Shown piece after piece: positions 1-6,461 of a DNA stretch of 6,461 nucleotides. The position numbers and the translations under genes are program-made. Origin of the DNA: Candidatus Aminicenantota bacterium (GTDB lineage Bacteria; Acidobacteriota; Aminicenantia; UBA2199); contig CP070627.1 in the NCBI GenBank assembly GCA_020355945.1, forward strand, positions 5,838,277 to 5,844,737. The letters are read 5' to 3'. Every line of letters begins with the position of its first letter. Position 1 is the first letter of the stretch. The notes below the pieces were generated by a model. That model did not search any database and was not told the DNA's origin. It saw nothing but the letters and a program-made list of their open reading frames with translations.

Positions 1-1089
1 TTGCCATTAAGGGGAAAGATTCTTAATGTTGAGAAAGCCACCACTTCCAAAATGCTGGAAAACGCTGAAATAAAAACCATTATAGCCGCTTTAGGGGTAG
101 GCATTGGTAAAGAAAACTTTGACCTGGAAAAACTCAGGTATCACAAAATCATTATCATGACCGATGCTGATGTGGATGGTTCGCATATTCGCACTCTTTT
201 GATGACTTTCTTTTTTAAACATATGCGCTCCCTGATACAATTGGGGCATGTATACCTGGCCCAGCCTCCCCTTTTCCTGGTCAAAAAAGGAAAAAACCAT
301 ACATATTTAAAAACTGAAAAAGACCTGGAAAACTACTTGTTGAAAAGAATTGGTGAGGAAGTGGTGTTATTTTACGGACCCAATGGGGAAGATGGAGATG
401 AAGAACAAATACAGCAATTGAAGGGCCGTAAATTAGTCACCTTTATTAAATTAATCAACAAAATGGAATCCTTGATGGAGAGTATTGAAAAAAGAGGAAT
501 GCCGCGGGTATTAACCGAAAAGTTAATTGAACTGATCAAAAGCGAAGATACTTTTGAAGATGAGGACCAAACCCGGCAGATTGCCCAATCCATTTCTCAA
601 GTCGACTGCGCTGCTAATGTGGATATCAGTTTTGACCGGGAGCATTCCCGGTACACACTGGAATTGGAGTATGAATTGAATGGAGTGATTATGCATCGCT
701 CCATTAATTGGGACTATCTGACCGGCCCTTTGTTTGCCAAAGTCAATGAAACCTATGAGAAGCTAAAAGAGTATCCGGACCCGCCGTATAGATTTAAAAT
801 CGGAAATGAAGAATTAGAAATCGAACATAAAAAAGAGTTAGTCTCAATTTTATTTGAAAAGATTAAAAAAGGATTAACCATTCAGCGGTACAAAGGTCTC
901 GGGGAAATGAACCCGGGACAGTTGTGGGAAACCACAATGGACCCTAAAAATCGGACACTATTAAAGGTAAATATTAACGATTTCTTTGCATGTGAAACCA
1001 TATTTGACACATTAATGGGTAGTGATTCAGGCAAAAGAAAGGAGTTTATATTGGAAAATGCTTTAAATGTTCGAAACCTGGATATATAG
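1..1089 (+). CDS. gyrB: DNA gyrase subunit B, C-terminal part (5' end outside window)
   Basis: ATP-driven subunit of DNA gyrase, which with GyrA introduces negative supercoils. The window opens in frame inside the TOPRIM domain at [13 protein letters not shown], so the first TTG is an internal Leu codon and not a start. Seen here: the TOPRIM metal-binding triad in [10 protein letters not shown] (D55, D57, D59 of this fragment, equivalent to E. coli D498, D500, D502), then AQPPLF, and near the end [12 protein letters not shown] (294-305) and QLWETTMDP, the GyrA-binding tail. Aligning these motifs with E. coli GyrB puts fragment residue 1 at about E. coli residue 444, so the ATPase and transducer domains are missing and the full protein should be about 805 residues. 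The roughly 170-residue insert between TOPRIM and tail (about 97-285), typical of Gram-negative GyrB, is present but divergent. It ends in NLDI and a TAG stop, 11 bases before gyrA. ParE is less likely, given this insert and the adjacent gyrA. Confidence 0.97.
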   Translation: MPLRGKILNVEKATTSKMLENAEIKTIIAALGVGIGKENFDLEKLRYHKIIIMTDADVDGSHIRTLLMTFFFKHMRSLIQLGHVYLAQPPLFLVKKGKNHTYLKTEKDLENYLLKRIGEEVVLFYGPNGEDGDEEQIQQLKGRKLVTFIKLINKMESLMESIEKRGMPRVLTEKLIELIKSEDTFEDEDQTRQIAQSISQVDCAANVDISFDREHSRYTLELEYELNGVIMHRSINWDYLTGPLFAKVNETYEKLKEYPDPPYRFKIGNEELEIEHKKELVSILFEKIKKGLTIQRYKGLGEMNPGQLWETTMDPKNRTLLKVNINDFFACETIFDTLMGSDSGKRKEFILENALNVRNLDI

Positions 1090-1100
1090 CGGGGTAAATC

Positions 1101-3614
1101 ATGGCAGATGACAAAGAAATAAACGAAAAGAAAGAAGAAAGCCAGAAAAACACCGAAACCATCGATAAAATCGAGAATGTCACCATTGAAAAAGAGATGC
1201 AAACCTCTTACCTGGATTATTCCATGAGTGTTATTATTGGTCGGGCTATTCCTCATATTCGTGATGGGTTAAAGCCGGTTCACCGGCGGACATTATATTC
1301 GCTGCATCAAACCGGCACCCATTATAACCAGCCGTATAAGAAGTCGGCCCGTATTGTAGGGGATGTGATCGGCAAGTATCATCCCCACGGCGATGCTGCG
1401 GTGTATGATACCCTGGTGCGAATGGCCCAGGATTTTTCACTTCGCTACCCCTTAGTAGATGGCCAGGGAAATTTTGGTTCCATTGATAATGACCCTCCTG
1501 CTGCCATGAGGTATACTGAAGTCCGGTTGGATAAAATTTCCAATCTTTTATTGACTGATATCGATAAAAACACGGTTAATTTTCAGCCCAATTATGATGG
1601 TTCCCTGGTGGAACCGGAAATATTTCCCTCTTTACTGCCCATGCTGTTGTTAAATGGGAGTTCGGGAATAGCTGTTGGTATGGCCACTTCGGTGCCTCCC
1701 CATAATTTAAAAGAGCTTATCGATACCTTCATCTATTTTGTAGATCACAGGGATGCCCCGATTGCTCAATTGATGGAAATTTTAAAGGGCCCTGATTTTC
1801 CCACTGGCGGTATTATTTATGGTAAATATTCCCTGCAAAAGGCATATGAAACCGGGAAAGCAAACATTGTCGTCAGGGCCAGGTCAATGATCGAAACCGA
1901 TAAAAAAGGAAAACAAAGTATTGTTATTACTGAAATTCCTTATTTAGTAAATAAAGCAAAGATACTGGAATACATTGACAGTCTTATAAAGAGTAAAAAA
2001 ATCTCAGGTATTTCAGAATTCAGAGATGAATCGGACCGGGAGGGTATGCGCATTGTTATTGAACTAAAAAAGGATGAAATACCTGATGTCATTCTTAACA
2101 GTTTATTTAAATACACGCAATTGCAATCCACCTTTTCCATCAATCTTTTGGCCATTGCCAACAATCAGCCGATACAGTTTAATTTGCAGGAGTATTTTAA
2201 CTATTTCCTGGGTCATCGCAAGGAGGTGGTGCGCCGGTGTTCGCTTTTTGAATTGGACAAAGCGGAAAAACGGGCTCATATTATTGAAGGATTAAAAATT
2301 GCCCTGGATGAACTGGACCTGGTTATCAAGATCATCAGGGGCTCAAAAAACAGGGCTGAGGCAAAAGACAATTTATTGTCCAGATTACCGTTAACATCAG
2401 CTCAAACCGATGCCATCCTGGATATGCAATTATACCGGTTAACCGGCCTTGAGATCGATAAATTGGAAAATGAATATGCGGAACTGCTCAAGCAAATCGA
2501 TTATTTAAAACAACTTCTTTCCAGTGAACAGATGCTTTTGAGCCTGATTAAGGAGGAGTTAATAAAGGTGGCCGAACAGTACAAAGACGATCGTCGAACC
2601 ACCATTATCGAGGAAGAGCTGCAGGAATTCGATGTAGAAGACCTCATAAAGGATGAGGATTTTGTTATATCGGTTACAAAAAAGGGGTATATTAAGCGAA
2701 CCGCCCTTAATTCCTACAAAATTCAACGACGGGGTACAACCGGGAGAAAGGGCTTTGACCTCAGGGAGGAAGATGTGGTTTTGCGGCTGTTGGTGGCTTC
2801 TGCTCATGATTATATCCTGGTGTTTACCGAAAAGGGTCGAATGTTCTGGAAAAAAGTCTACGAAATACCTGAAGGAGACCCTTCCAGCAGGGGAAAACCC
2901 ATTAACCGTTTGATTGGCATTAGTGAAGATGAAAAAATATGTTCTGTAATTAATGTAAAGGAATTTTCCACCTACAGGTATATCATGTTATTTACCCGGC
3001 AGGGATATGTGAAAAAAACATCTCTTTCTGCTTTTTCAAGGCCAAGGATTAATGGAATTATTGCGGCGGATGTCCGGGAAGGGGATTCACTTTTTGAGGC
3101 TCAAATCTCGGATGGAGACGATGAGATTATCCTGGGGACCAACCTGGGAAAAGCCATCCGCTTCCATGAATGGGATGTCCGAGAAATCGGGAGAACCGGG
3201 CGAGGGGTCATTGGAATTCGCCTGGCTAAAGAGGATTTTGTGGTAGGGGCGGATGTGATCAAGGAAGGCGATAAATATATCTTAACTGTCACGGAAAATG
3301 GAATCGGTAAAAAATCCGAAATCGATCTTTATCGGCTGCAAAATAGGGGTGGAAAAGGTTTAATTAATATACGCATCAATGAACGATTGGGCAAAGTGAT
3401 CGGGTTGGTTACTCTTCGAGACCAGGAAGAATTCATTTTATCCTCCGAGTTGGGTAAAATCGTCAAACAGGATTCCGATGCGATTCGAGCCCAGGGAAGG
3501 GCCACGCAGGGGGTTAGAATTATCAATCTAAAGGAAGGTGATCGATTGGTAACATTGGAAAAAGTCAGGAGTGAAGCAAATGTAGCCAATGACACCCATG
3601 AAGACAGCGAGTAG
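1101..3614 (+). CDS. gyrA: DNA gyrase subunit A
   Basis: Cleavage and religation subunit of gyrase (837 aa; E. coli GyrA is 875). The breakage-reunion domain covers about 30-510. Catalytic Tyr138 lies in AAMRYTE (E. coli Y122), with Arg137 before it. The quinolone region [13 protein letters not shown] (91-103) has Ala99 where E. coli has Ser83, and keeps Asp103 (E. coli D87). [17 protein letters not shown] (186-202) is intact. The C-terminal beta-pinwheel (about 515-822) shows repeated blades: [10 protein letters not shown] (542-551) in the GyrA-box place, [11 protein letters not shown] (698-708), QNRGGKG (747-753) and [12 protein letters not shown] (796-807). The first 25 or so residues are a charged Lys/Glu-rich extension, about 16 residues longer at this end than E. 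coli. The ATG has a short GGGG at 1091-1094 upstream. Gene order and 11-base spacing from gyrB indicate co-transcription. ParC is less likely because a box motif is present, although altered. Confidence 0.97.
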   Translation: MADDKEINEKKEESQKNTETIDKIENVTIEKEMQTSYLDYSMSVIIGRAIPHIRDGLKPVHRRTLYSLHQTGTHYNQPYKKSARIVGDVIGKYHPHGDAAVYDTLVRMAQDFSLRYPLVDGQGNFGSIDNDPPAAMRYTEVRLDKISNLLLTDIDKNTVNFQPNYDGSLVEPEIFPSLLPMLLLNGSSGIAVGMATSVPPHNLKELIDTFIYFVDHRDAPIAQLMEILKGPDFPTGGIIYGKYSLQKAYETGKANIVVRARSMIETDKKGKQSIVITEIPYLVNKAKILEYIDSLIKSKKISGISEFRDESDREGMRIVIELKKDEIPDVILNSLFKYTQLQSTFSINLLAIANNQPIQFNLQEYFNYFLGHRKEVVRRCSLFELDKAEKRAHIIEGLKIALDELDLVIKIIRGSKNRAEAKDNLLSRLPLTSAQTDAILDMQLYRLTGLEIDKLENEYAELLKQIDYLKQLLSSEQMLLSLIKEELIKVAEQYKDDRRTTIIEEELQEFDVEDLIKDEDFVISVTKKGYIKRTALNSYKIQRRGTTGRKGFDLREEDVVLRLLVASAHDYILVFTEKGRMFWKKVYEIPEGDPSSRGKPINRLIGISEDEKICSVINVKEFSTYRYIMLFTRQGYVKKTSLSAFSRPRINGIIAADVREGDSLFEAQISDGDDEIILGTNLGKAIRFHEWDVREIGRTGRGVIGIRLAKEDFVVGADVIKEGDKYILTVTENGIGKKSEIDLYRLQNRGGKGLINIRINERLGKVIGLVTLRDQEEFILSSELGKIVKQDSDAIRAQGRATQGVRIINLKEGDRLVTLEKVRSEANVANDTHEDSE

Positions 3615-3632
3615 ACTTTCCCCAGGTGAACC

Positions 3633-3715
3633 GGGATTAATAAGAAGTTTTTGCGGGGGGTCCAGGGGGGCAGTTTTTTACAAAAAGCGCCCCCCTGGCT
3701 GCCGGAGGCAAAAAT
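3633..3715 (-). repeat. Dispersed intergenic inverted-repeat element, copy 1 (inverted orientation)
   Basis: An element of about 80 bases, 18 bases after the gyrA stop. Its reverse complement matches 5261-5336 over nearly its whole length, including shared blocks ATTAATAA, TTTTTGCGGGG, CCAGGGG, CCCCTGG and GCCGGAGGC. It folds on itself: outer stem TTTTTGC (3648-3654) with GCAAAAA (3708-3714), an internal loop, then a perfect 10-bp stem CCAGGGGGGC (3662-3671) with GCCCCCCTGG (3689-3698), and inside that TTTTT (3674-3678) with AAAAA (3682-3686) around a 3-base loop. Read on +, no T-run follows directly, so this copy is not a classical terminator for gyrA. It could stabilise the gyrBA mRNA 3' end, or be a REP- or MITE-like passenger. 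No coding capacity is seen. Confidence 0.85.
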
Positions 3716-3726
3716 AGTAGGGGATA

Positions 3727-3755
3727 TTGAAAATTTTTTTTATAGATGTTAATAT
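3727..3755 (+). promoter_or_regulatory. Candidate sigma-70-type promoter for gltX
   Basis: TTGAAA (3727-3732) matches the -35 consensus at five of six bases. After a 17-base spacer comes TAATAT (3750-3755), a four-of-six match to the -10 box. TATAAA at 3753-3758 is an alternative -10 but at a 20-base spacing. The site lies in an AT-rich stretch between the repeat element and gltX, about 35 bases before the start codon, which would leave a short leader. AT-rich DNA yields such matches by chance and this organism's promoter consensus is unknown. Confidence 0.35.
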
Positions 3756-3790
3756 AAAACCTTGCAACAAACAACAAAAGATAAAGTTAA

Positions 3791-5260
3791 ATGAATATCA
3801 CCGCGCCAATCGTCCGCTTTGCACCGTCACCTACAGGCCACCTCCATATCGGGGGAGTGCGTACGGCTCTTTTTAATTATCTCTTTGCCAGAAACCAGGC
3901 TGGTCAATTCATTTTAAGAATTGAGGATACGGATATTTCCCGCTCTTCTAAAGAGATGGCCGGCGAAATCTTCCAGGGATTAGAGTGGTTAGGCATCCAA
4001 TGGGATAAAGGACCGATTTATCAATCGCATCATTTTGCCAGGTACAAAGAAATTGCTCTCCGGCTCCTGGAGGAAAATAAAGCTTATCGGTGTTTCTGTA
4101 CCCCCGGGGAAATAGAAGCCCGCAGGAAAGCATCCGGGAAAAAAAATAAATCAGAACAAATTTATAAATACGATCGTCAATGCCTTCATTTAACCCCCGG
4201 GCAAATCAAAGAAAAGCTTGAACATGACATTCCCTTTGTTATTCGTTTCGCCGTTCCCGATGGAGCCACTTATTTTAAAGATCGTCTTCATAAAGAAATG
4301 AAAGTAGAAAATGACCAACTGGAAGATTTTGTCATACTAAAATCAGACAATTCTCCCACTTATCATCTTTCAGTGGTGGTGGATGACAGTGATATGGAGA
4401 TTACCGATGTCATCCGGGGTGACGATCACATTTCCAATACATTCAAGCAGGTGTTGCTGTTTCGGGCGCTGGGCCGCAAGCCCCCCAAATACACCCACCT
4501 CCCTTTGATACTGGGACCGGATAGAAAAAAACTAAGTAAACGCCACGGCGAAACCTCTGTGCTGGAATTTAAACAAAATGGCTACCTACCAGAAGCTGTT
4601 ATTACCTATTTATCCCAGTTGTCATGGCTGCCGGCAGATAGCAAAAAAATATTTTCAATGCAAGAACTGGTCAACCAATTCAAGCTCAGCAGCGTATCCA
4701 AAAATAGCCCTGTGTTTGATTATGACAAATTACGGTTTTTAAACAGCCGGGCTCTCCAGCAGAGCCCCCCACAAGACCTGCTGCATCTCCTGGAAGAAAA
4801 TGAAACCAGTGACTTTAATAAAAAATTCTCCGCCTTTGCCGTGGAAAAGAAATTGGCGCTTATCGAATTGGTCAAACCCCGGATGAAAACCCTTGACCAA
4901 TTTGAGCAAAAATTTAATATCTATCTAAAAGGAGAATTAAATTACAATAATCCCGACTTGCAAAAGCTAAATGAAACCTACAGCAATGAACAGATAAAAA
5001 AATATTTGCAATTGTTCCTGGACTATATACAAACCATTGACCCCAATGGTTTTAACAATTCCGCGCTGGAACAAGGGCTCAGGGAATGCGCGGATAAAAA
5101 TGGCCTGAAAGCAGCGGATTTAATCCATCCGACACGATTTGCACTTACTTCCGAAATGGTAAGCCCATCTATTTTTGATGTGCTGGCCTTTTTGGGAAAA
5201 GAAGAGTCAATCAAACGAATGAACCGCTTGATTGACTATTTAGGAAAATTAAATGATTAA
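3791..5260 (+). CDS. gltX: Glutamyl-tRNA synthetase
   Basis: Class I aminoacyl-tRNA synthetase that attaches glutamate to tRNA-Glu in the cytoplasm (489 aa, normal for bacterial GluRS). The Rossmann-fold catalytic core starts at once with RFAPSPTGHLHIGG; HIGG at 19-22 is the HIGH signature. LRIEDTD (42-48) binds substrate, and IRGDDHISNT (208-217) and KLSKR (247-251, the KMSKS loop) follow. A zinc-site pattern CxC (C101, C103) and CxH (C131, H133) matches the E. coli-type zinc-binding GluRS. The helical anticodon-binding domain runs from about 310 to the end. Its length and this domain rule out the short GluQ-RS. The usual GWS after the KMSKS region reads LSWLP (277-281). The ATG fits the family N-terminus, but no clear Shine-Dalgarno precedes it, only an A-rich leader. 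A GlnRS gene downstream suggests this enzyme need only charge tRNA-Glu; that is inference. Confidence 0.96.
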   Translation: MNITAPIVRFAPSPTGHLHIGGVRTALFNYLFARNQAGQFILRIEDTDISRSSKEMAGEIFQGLEWLGIQWDKGPIYQSHHFARYKEIALRLLEENKAYRCFCTPGEIEARRKASGKKNKSEQIYKYDRQCLHLTPGQIKEKLEHDIPFVIRFAVPDGATYFKDRLHKEMKVENDQLEDFVILKSDNSPTYHLSVVVDDSDMEITDVIRGDDHISNTFKQVLLFRALGRKPPKYTHLPLILGPDRKKLSKRHGETSVLEFKQNGYLPEAVITYLSQLSWLPADSKKIFSMQELVNQFKLSSVSKNSPVFDYDKLRFLNSRALQQSPPQDLLHLLEENETSDFNKKFSAFAVEKKLALIELVKPRMKTLDQFEQKFNIYLKGELNYNNPDLQKLNETYSNEQIKKYLQLFLDYIQTIDPNGFNNSALEQGLRECADKNGLKAADLIHPTRFALTSEMVSPSIFDVLAFLGKEESIKRMNRLIDYLGKLND

Positions 5261-5336
5261 ATTTTGCCTCCGGCGGCCAGGGGCTCTTTTTAAAAAAACC
5301 GCCCCTGGAACCCCGCAAAAATTTTTTATTAATGCC
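5261..5336 (+). repeat. Dispersed intergenic inverted-repeat element, copy 2
   Basis: Starts on the base after the gltX stop codon. It is the reverse-orientation partner of the element at 3633-3715, with a few substitutions and small length differences. Its fold is the same: outer stem TTTTGC (5262-5267) with GCAAAA (5315-5320), core stem CCAGGGGC (5277-5284) with GCCCCTGG (5301-5308), and a T-run facing an A-run (5287-5298) in the loop. The core stem is two base pairs shorter than in copy 1, with both arms shortened together. Similar GCCTCCGGCGG / CCAGGGG intergenic elements are, from memory, common in several bacterial groups; I could not check this. Confidence 0.85.
5262..5327 (+). terminator. 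Possible gltX transcription terminator formed by repeat copy 2
   Basis: The hairpin of repeat copy 2 begins two bases after the gltX stop, and its outer stem arm runs into TTTTTT (5322-5327). A GC-rich stem close to a T-run is terminator-like. However, the strongest stem ends at 5308, fourteen bases before the T-run, and only the weak AT-rich outer stem abuts it. If it terminates, the rhomboid gene needs its own promoter in the next 70 bases, and I see no clear one there. Confidence 0.35.
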
Positions 5337-5354
5337 AACTCGACCTGCACCCTA

Positions 5355-5383
5355 CCTGGCCCCCTGCAAAAACTTTTTATTAA
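5355..5383 (+). repeat. Partial third copy of the intergenic repeat (one end only)
   Basis: CCTGG (5355-5359) followed by CCCCCTGCAAAAAC and TTTTTATTAA repeats the right-hand end of copy 2 (5304-5332) without gaps and with few mismatches. It also matches the end of copy 1 on the opposite strand, sharing GCAAAAACTT with it. The left half of the element, and so the hairpin, is missing. It lies about 20 bases after copy 2 in the same orientation, so it could be a decayed tandem copy or a separate half-insertion. Confidence 0.7.
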
Positions 5384-5408
5384 CGATGATAAAAAAGGTT
5401 TGTAAAAA

Positions 5409-6167
5409 ATGTTTATACCGATAAAAGATTATAATCCTACAAGACGGACCTCTTATATTACTATTGCCCTGATTATCATCAATATAGCGGTGTTTTTTTA
5501 CCAGGCTGTTTTATCTGAAAAACCGTTGACCTATCACATTCTTTCCTCGGCCATGGTGCCTTATGAGGTCACTCACTTTAAAAATGCGCATATTCCCCTG
5601 GGAAAGGACCTATTCGATCAACCGGTTTATTTTAAAGAAAGAGATATTAATCCATTCCTTAGCTTATTAATTTCTATATTTATGCACGGTTCGCTCTGGC
5701 ATCTTTTAGGCAACATGCTCTTTTTATGGATCTTTGGCAATAACATCGAAGACTACCTGGGAAAAATGAGGTTTATTTTTTTCTATCTTGGCTGCGGTCT
5801 GGGGGCCAGTTTGATCCACATCCTGTTTCATTTCAACTCCCTCTCCCCGGTGATTGGCGCCAGTGGAGCTGTTTCCGGTGTAATGGGGGCCTATCTCATC
5901 TTATTTCCCGATGCCAAGGTGCGTACCCTGGTGTTTCTCTTTATCTTTATTACCTTTGTGGACATACCTGCCTATGTGTTTTTAATTGTGTGGTTTATCT
6001 TTCAATTTTTCTATGCCGGGTCACAATCAGGCATTGCCTGGCTGGCCCATGTGGGCGGATTTGTCCTGGGTATATTATTAATAAAAATGATGCAGCGCCG
6101 GCCGCGAATAAGAGTAAAACCACAAAGACCTGGTTCCGATGATATAGATATTGAAATTATTCAATAA
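5409..6167 (+). CDS. Rhomboid family intramembrane serine protease
   Basis: Polytopic inner-membrane protease of the rhomboid family (252 aa), expected to cut substrate transmembrane helices within the bilayer. The catalytic parts are visible: Ser152 in GASGAVSG and His214 in AHVGG form the Ser-His dyad, while HLLGN (98-102) supplies the oxyanion His and Asn. Hydrophobic segments lie at about 15-33, 85-108, 121-140, 147-166, 171-186, 187-203 and 208-227. A polar loop of about 50 residues (34-84) separates the first two, and a basic tail with [11 protein letters not shown] then an acidic end follows the last. The N-terminus [16 protein letters not shown] resembles a widespread bacterial rhomboid group. 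AAAGG (5394-5398) lies ten bases before the ATG. glnS starts 14 bases after the stop, so the two are probably co-transcribed. The substrate is unknown; it is not specifically recognisable as GlpG. Confidence 0.93.
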   Translation: MFIPIKDYNPTRRTSYITIALIIINIAVFFYQAVLSEKPLTYHILSSAMVPYEVTHFKNAHIPLGKDLFDQPVYFKERDINPFLSLLISIFMHGSLWHLLGNMLFLWIFGNNIEDYLGKMRFIFFYLGCGLGASLIHILFHFNSLSPVIGASGAVSGVMGAYLILFPDAKVRTLVFLFIFITFVDIPAYVFLIVWFIFQFFYAGSQSGIAWLAHVGGFVLGILLIKMMQRRPRIRVKPQRPGSDDIDIEIIQ

Positions 6168-6173
6168 AGGAGA
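6166..6173 (+). promoter_or_regulatory. Strong Shine-Dalgarno of glnS overlapping the rhomboid stop codon
   Basis: AAAGGAGA overlaps the TAA of the rhomboid gene (6165-6167) and lies eight bases before the ATG at 6182. It is the clearest ribosome binding site in the window and fixes the glnS start. Confidence 0.8.
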
Positions 6174-6181
6174 ATACTCAA

Positions 6182-6461
6182 ATGAACCATGAAAAAAATG
6201 ACAACAAAGTTAAAAAATCCGTACCCACCAATTTTATTAAGGCAATTATAGAAAAAGATATTGCAGAAAATAAAAACAACAGCCGTGTCCATACGCGCTT
6301 TCCCCCCGAACCCAATGGGTATTTACACATCGGCCACGCTAAATCCATTTGTCTTAACTTTGGCCTGGCAGAAGAATATAAAGGACTCTGTAATTTGCGG
6401 TTCGACGATACCAACCCTTGCAAGGAAGAAGAAGAGTACGTGGAAGCCATTAAAGAAGATA
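6182..6461 (+). CDS. glnS: Glutaminyl-tRNA synthetase, N-terminal part (3' end outside window)
   Basis: Class I synthetase that charges tRNA-Gln directly with glutamine. The first 93 codons are present, running off the right edge in frame; E. coli GlnRS has about 554 residues. After a charged, Lys/Asn-rich start, PTNFIKAII (15-23) opens the conserved region, followed by [20 protein letters not shown] (36-55) with the HIGH signature at 49-52, then CLNFG and NLRFDDTNP. This last motif, with [13 protein letters not shown], is the GlnRS form and separates it from bacterial GluRS, which reads FAPSPTG and LRIEDTD, as in the gltX of this window. KMSKS and the anticodon-binding barrels lie beyond the edge. 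A strong Shine-Dalgarno and a 14-base gap tie it to the rhomboid gene. GlnRS is patchily distributed among bacteria and is thought to have come from eukaryotes by transfer. Confidence 0.95.
   Translation, partial: MNHEKNDNKVKKSVPTNFIKAIIEKDIAENKNNSRVHTRFPPEPNGYLHIGHAKSICLNFGLAEEYKGLCNLRFDDTNPCKEEEEYVEAIKED

Noticed and set aside
1..3. TTG at the first base as a gyrB start codon
   Set aside because: It encodes Leu in the conserved LPLRGK motif inside TOPRIM, so the gene continues upstream of the window.
882..1256. Minus-strand open frame of 124 codons across the gyrB-gyrA junction
   Set aside because: It lies opposite conserved gyrase coding sequence, has no recognisable domain, and its hydrophobic stretch arises from the antisense of Lys/Glu-rich codons.
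2653..2913. Plus-strand open frame of 86 codons inside gyrA in another frame
   Set aside because: The gyrA frame here encodes conserved pinwheel blades; the alternative product has no recognisable family features.
1..3614. Topoisomerase IV (parE-parC) instead of gyrase
   Set aside because: The GyrB-type insert, the E. coli GyrB-matching length and a GyrA-box-like motif favour gyrase, although the box is altered.
3653..3698. G-quadruplex in the G-rich part of repeat copy 1
   Set aside because: Only two long G-runs lie on the + strand, and both face C-runs that favour a hairpin; four separate G-tracts are not available.
3633..5383. CRISPR array
   Set aside because: There are only two full copies and one half-copy, in mixed orientation and up to 1.6 kb apart, with no regular spacers.
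5364..5392. Promoter for the rhomboid gene (CTGCAA, 17 bases, TGATAA)
   Set aside because: Both boxes match consensus poorly, and the -35 falls in the conserved end of the repeat half-copy; not enough support to annotate.
6178..6450. Minus-strand open frame of 90 codons at the right edge
   Set aside because: It is antisense to the well-conserved N-terminus of GlnRS, including the HIGH region, so it is a shadow.

Overview
The window is a housekeeping stretch of a Gram-negative-type bacterial chromosome. All genes lie on the + strand: the 3' end of gyrB, complete gyrA, complete gltX, a complete rhomboid intramembrane protease gene, and the 5' end of glnS. Moderate GC, an E. coli-length GyrB C-terminal half (including the insert typical of Gram-negative GyrB), a non-canonical GyrA box with an FCB-like look, and a bacterial GlnRS point to a Gram-negative lineage. 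The phylum cannot be fixed from this sequence; an FCB-group relative or a former deltaproteobacterial lineage are guesses only.

Layout: gyrB ends at 1089 and gyrA starts 11 bases later (1101-3614), so both DNA gyrase subunits are probably made from one transcript. A 176-base gap follows, holding an inverted-repeat element (about 3633-3715) and a candidate promoter. gltX (3791-5260) encodes glutamyl-tRNA synthetase. A 148-base gap then holds a second copy of the same element in opposite orientation (5261-5336) and a half-copy (5355-5383). The rhomboid gene (5409-6167) is followed after 14 bases by glnS (6182 to the window edge), which has the best ribosome binding site in the window.

Functionally, GyrB and GyrA form the gyrase heterotetramer. 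GltX and GlnS charge tRNA-Glu and tRNA-Gln, so Gln-tRNA is probably made directly. The rhomboid protease sits between the two related synthetases and probably shares a transcript with glnS, with no obvious functional link. No known mobile gene, CRISPR array, tRNA or rRNA was seen. I did not find a convincing new multi-gene system. The least ordinary things are the dispersed hairpin repeat family in the two gaps, the unusual GyrA box, and the natural Ala at the GyrA quinolone position.
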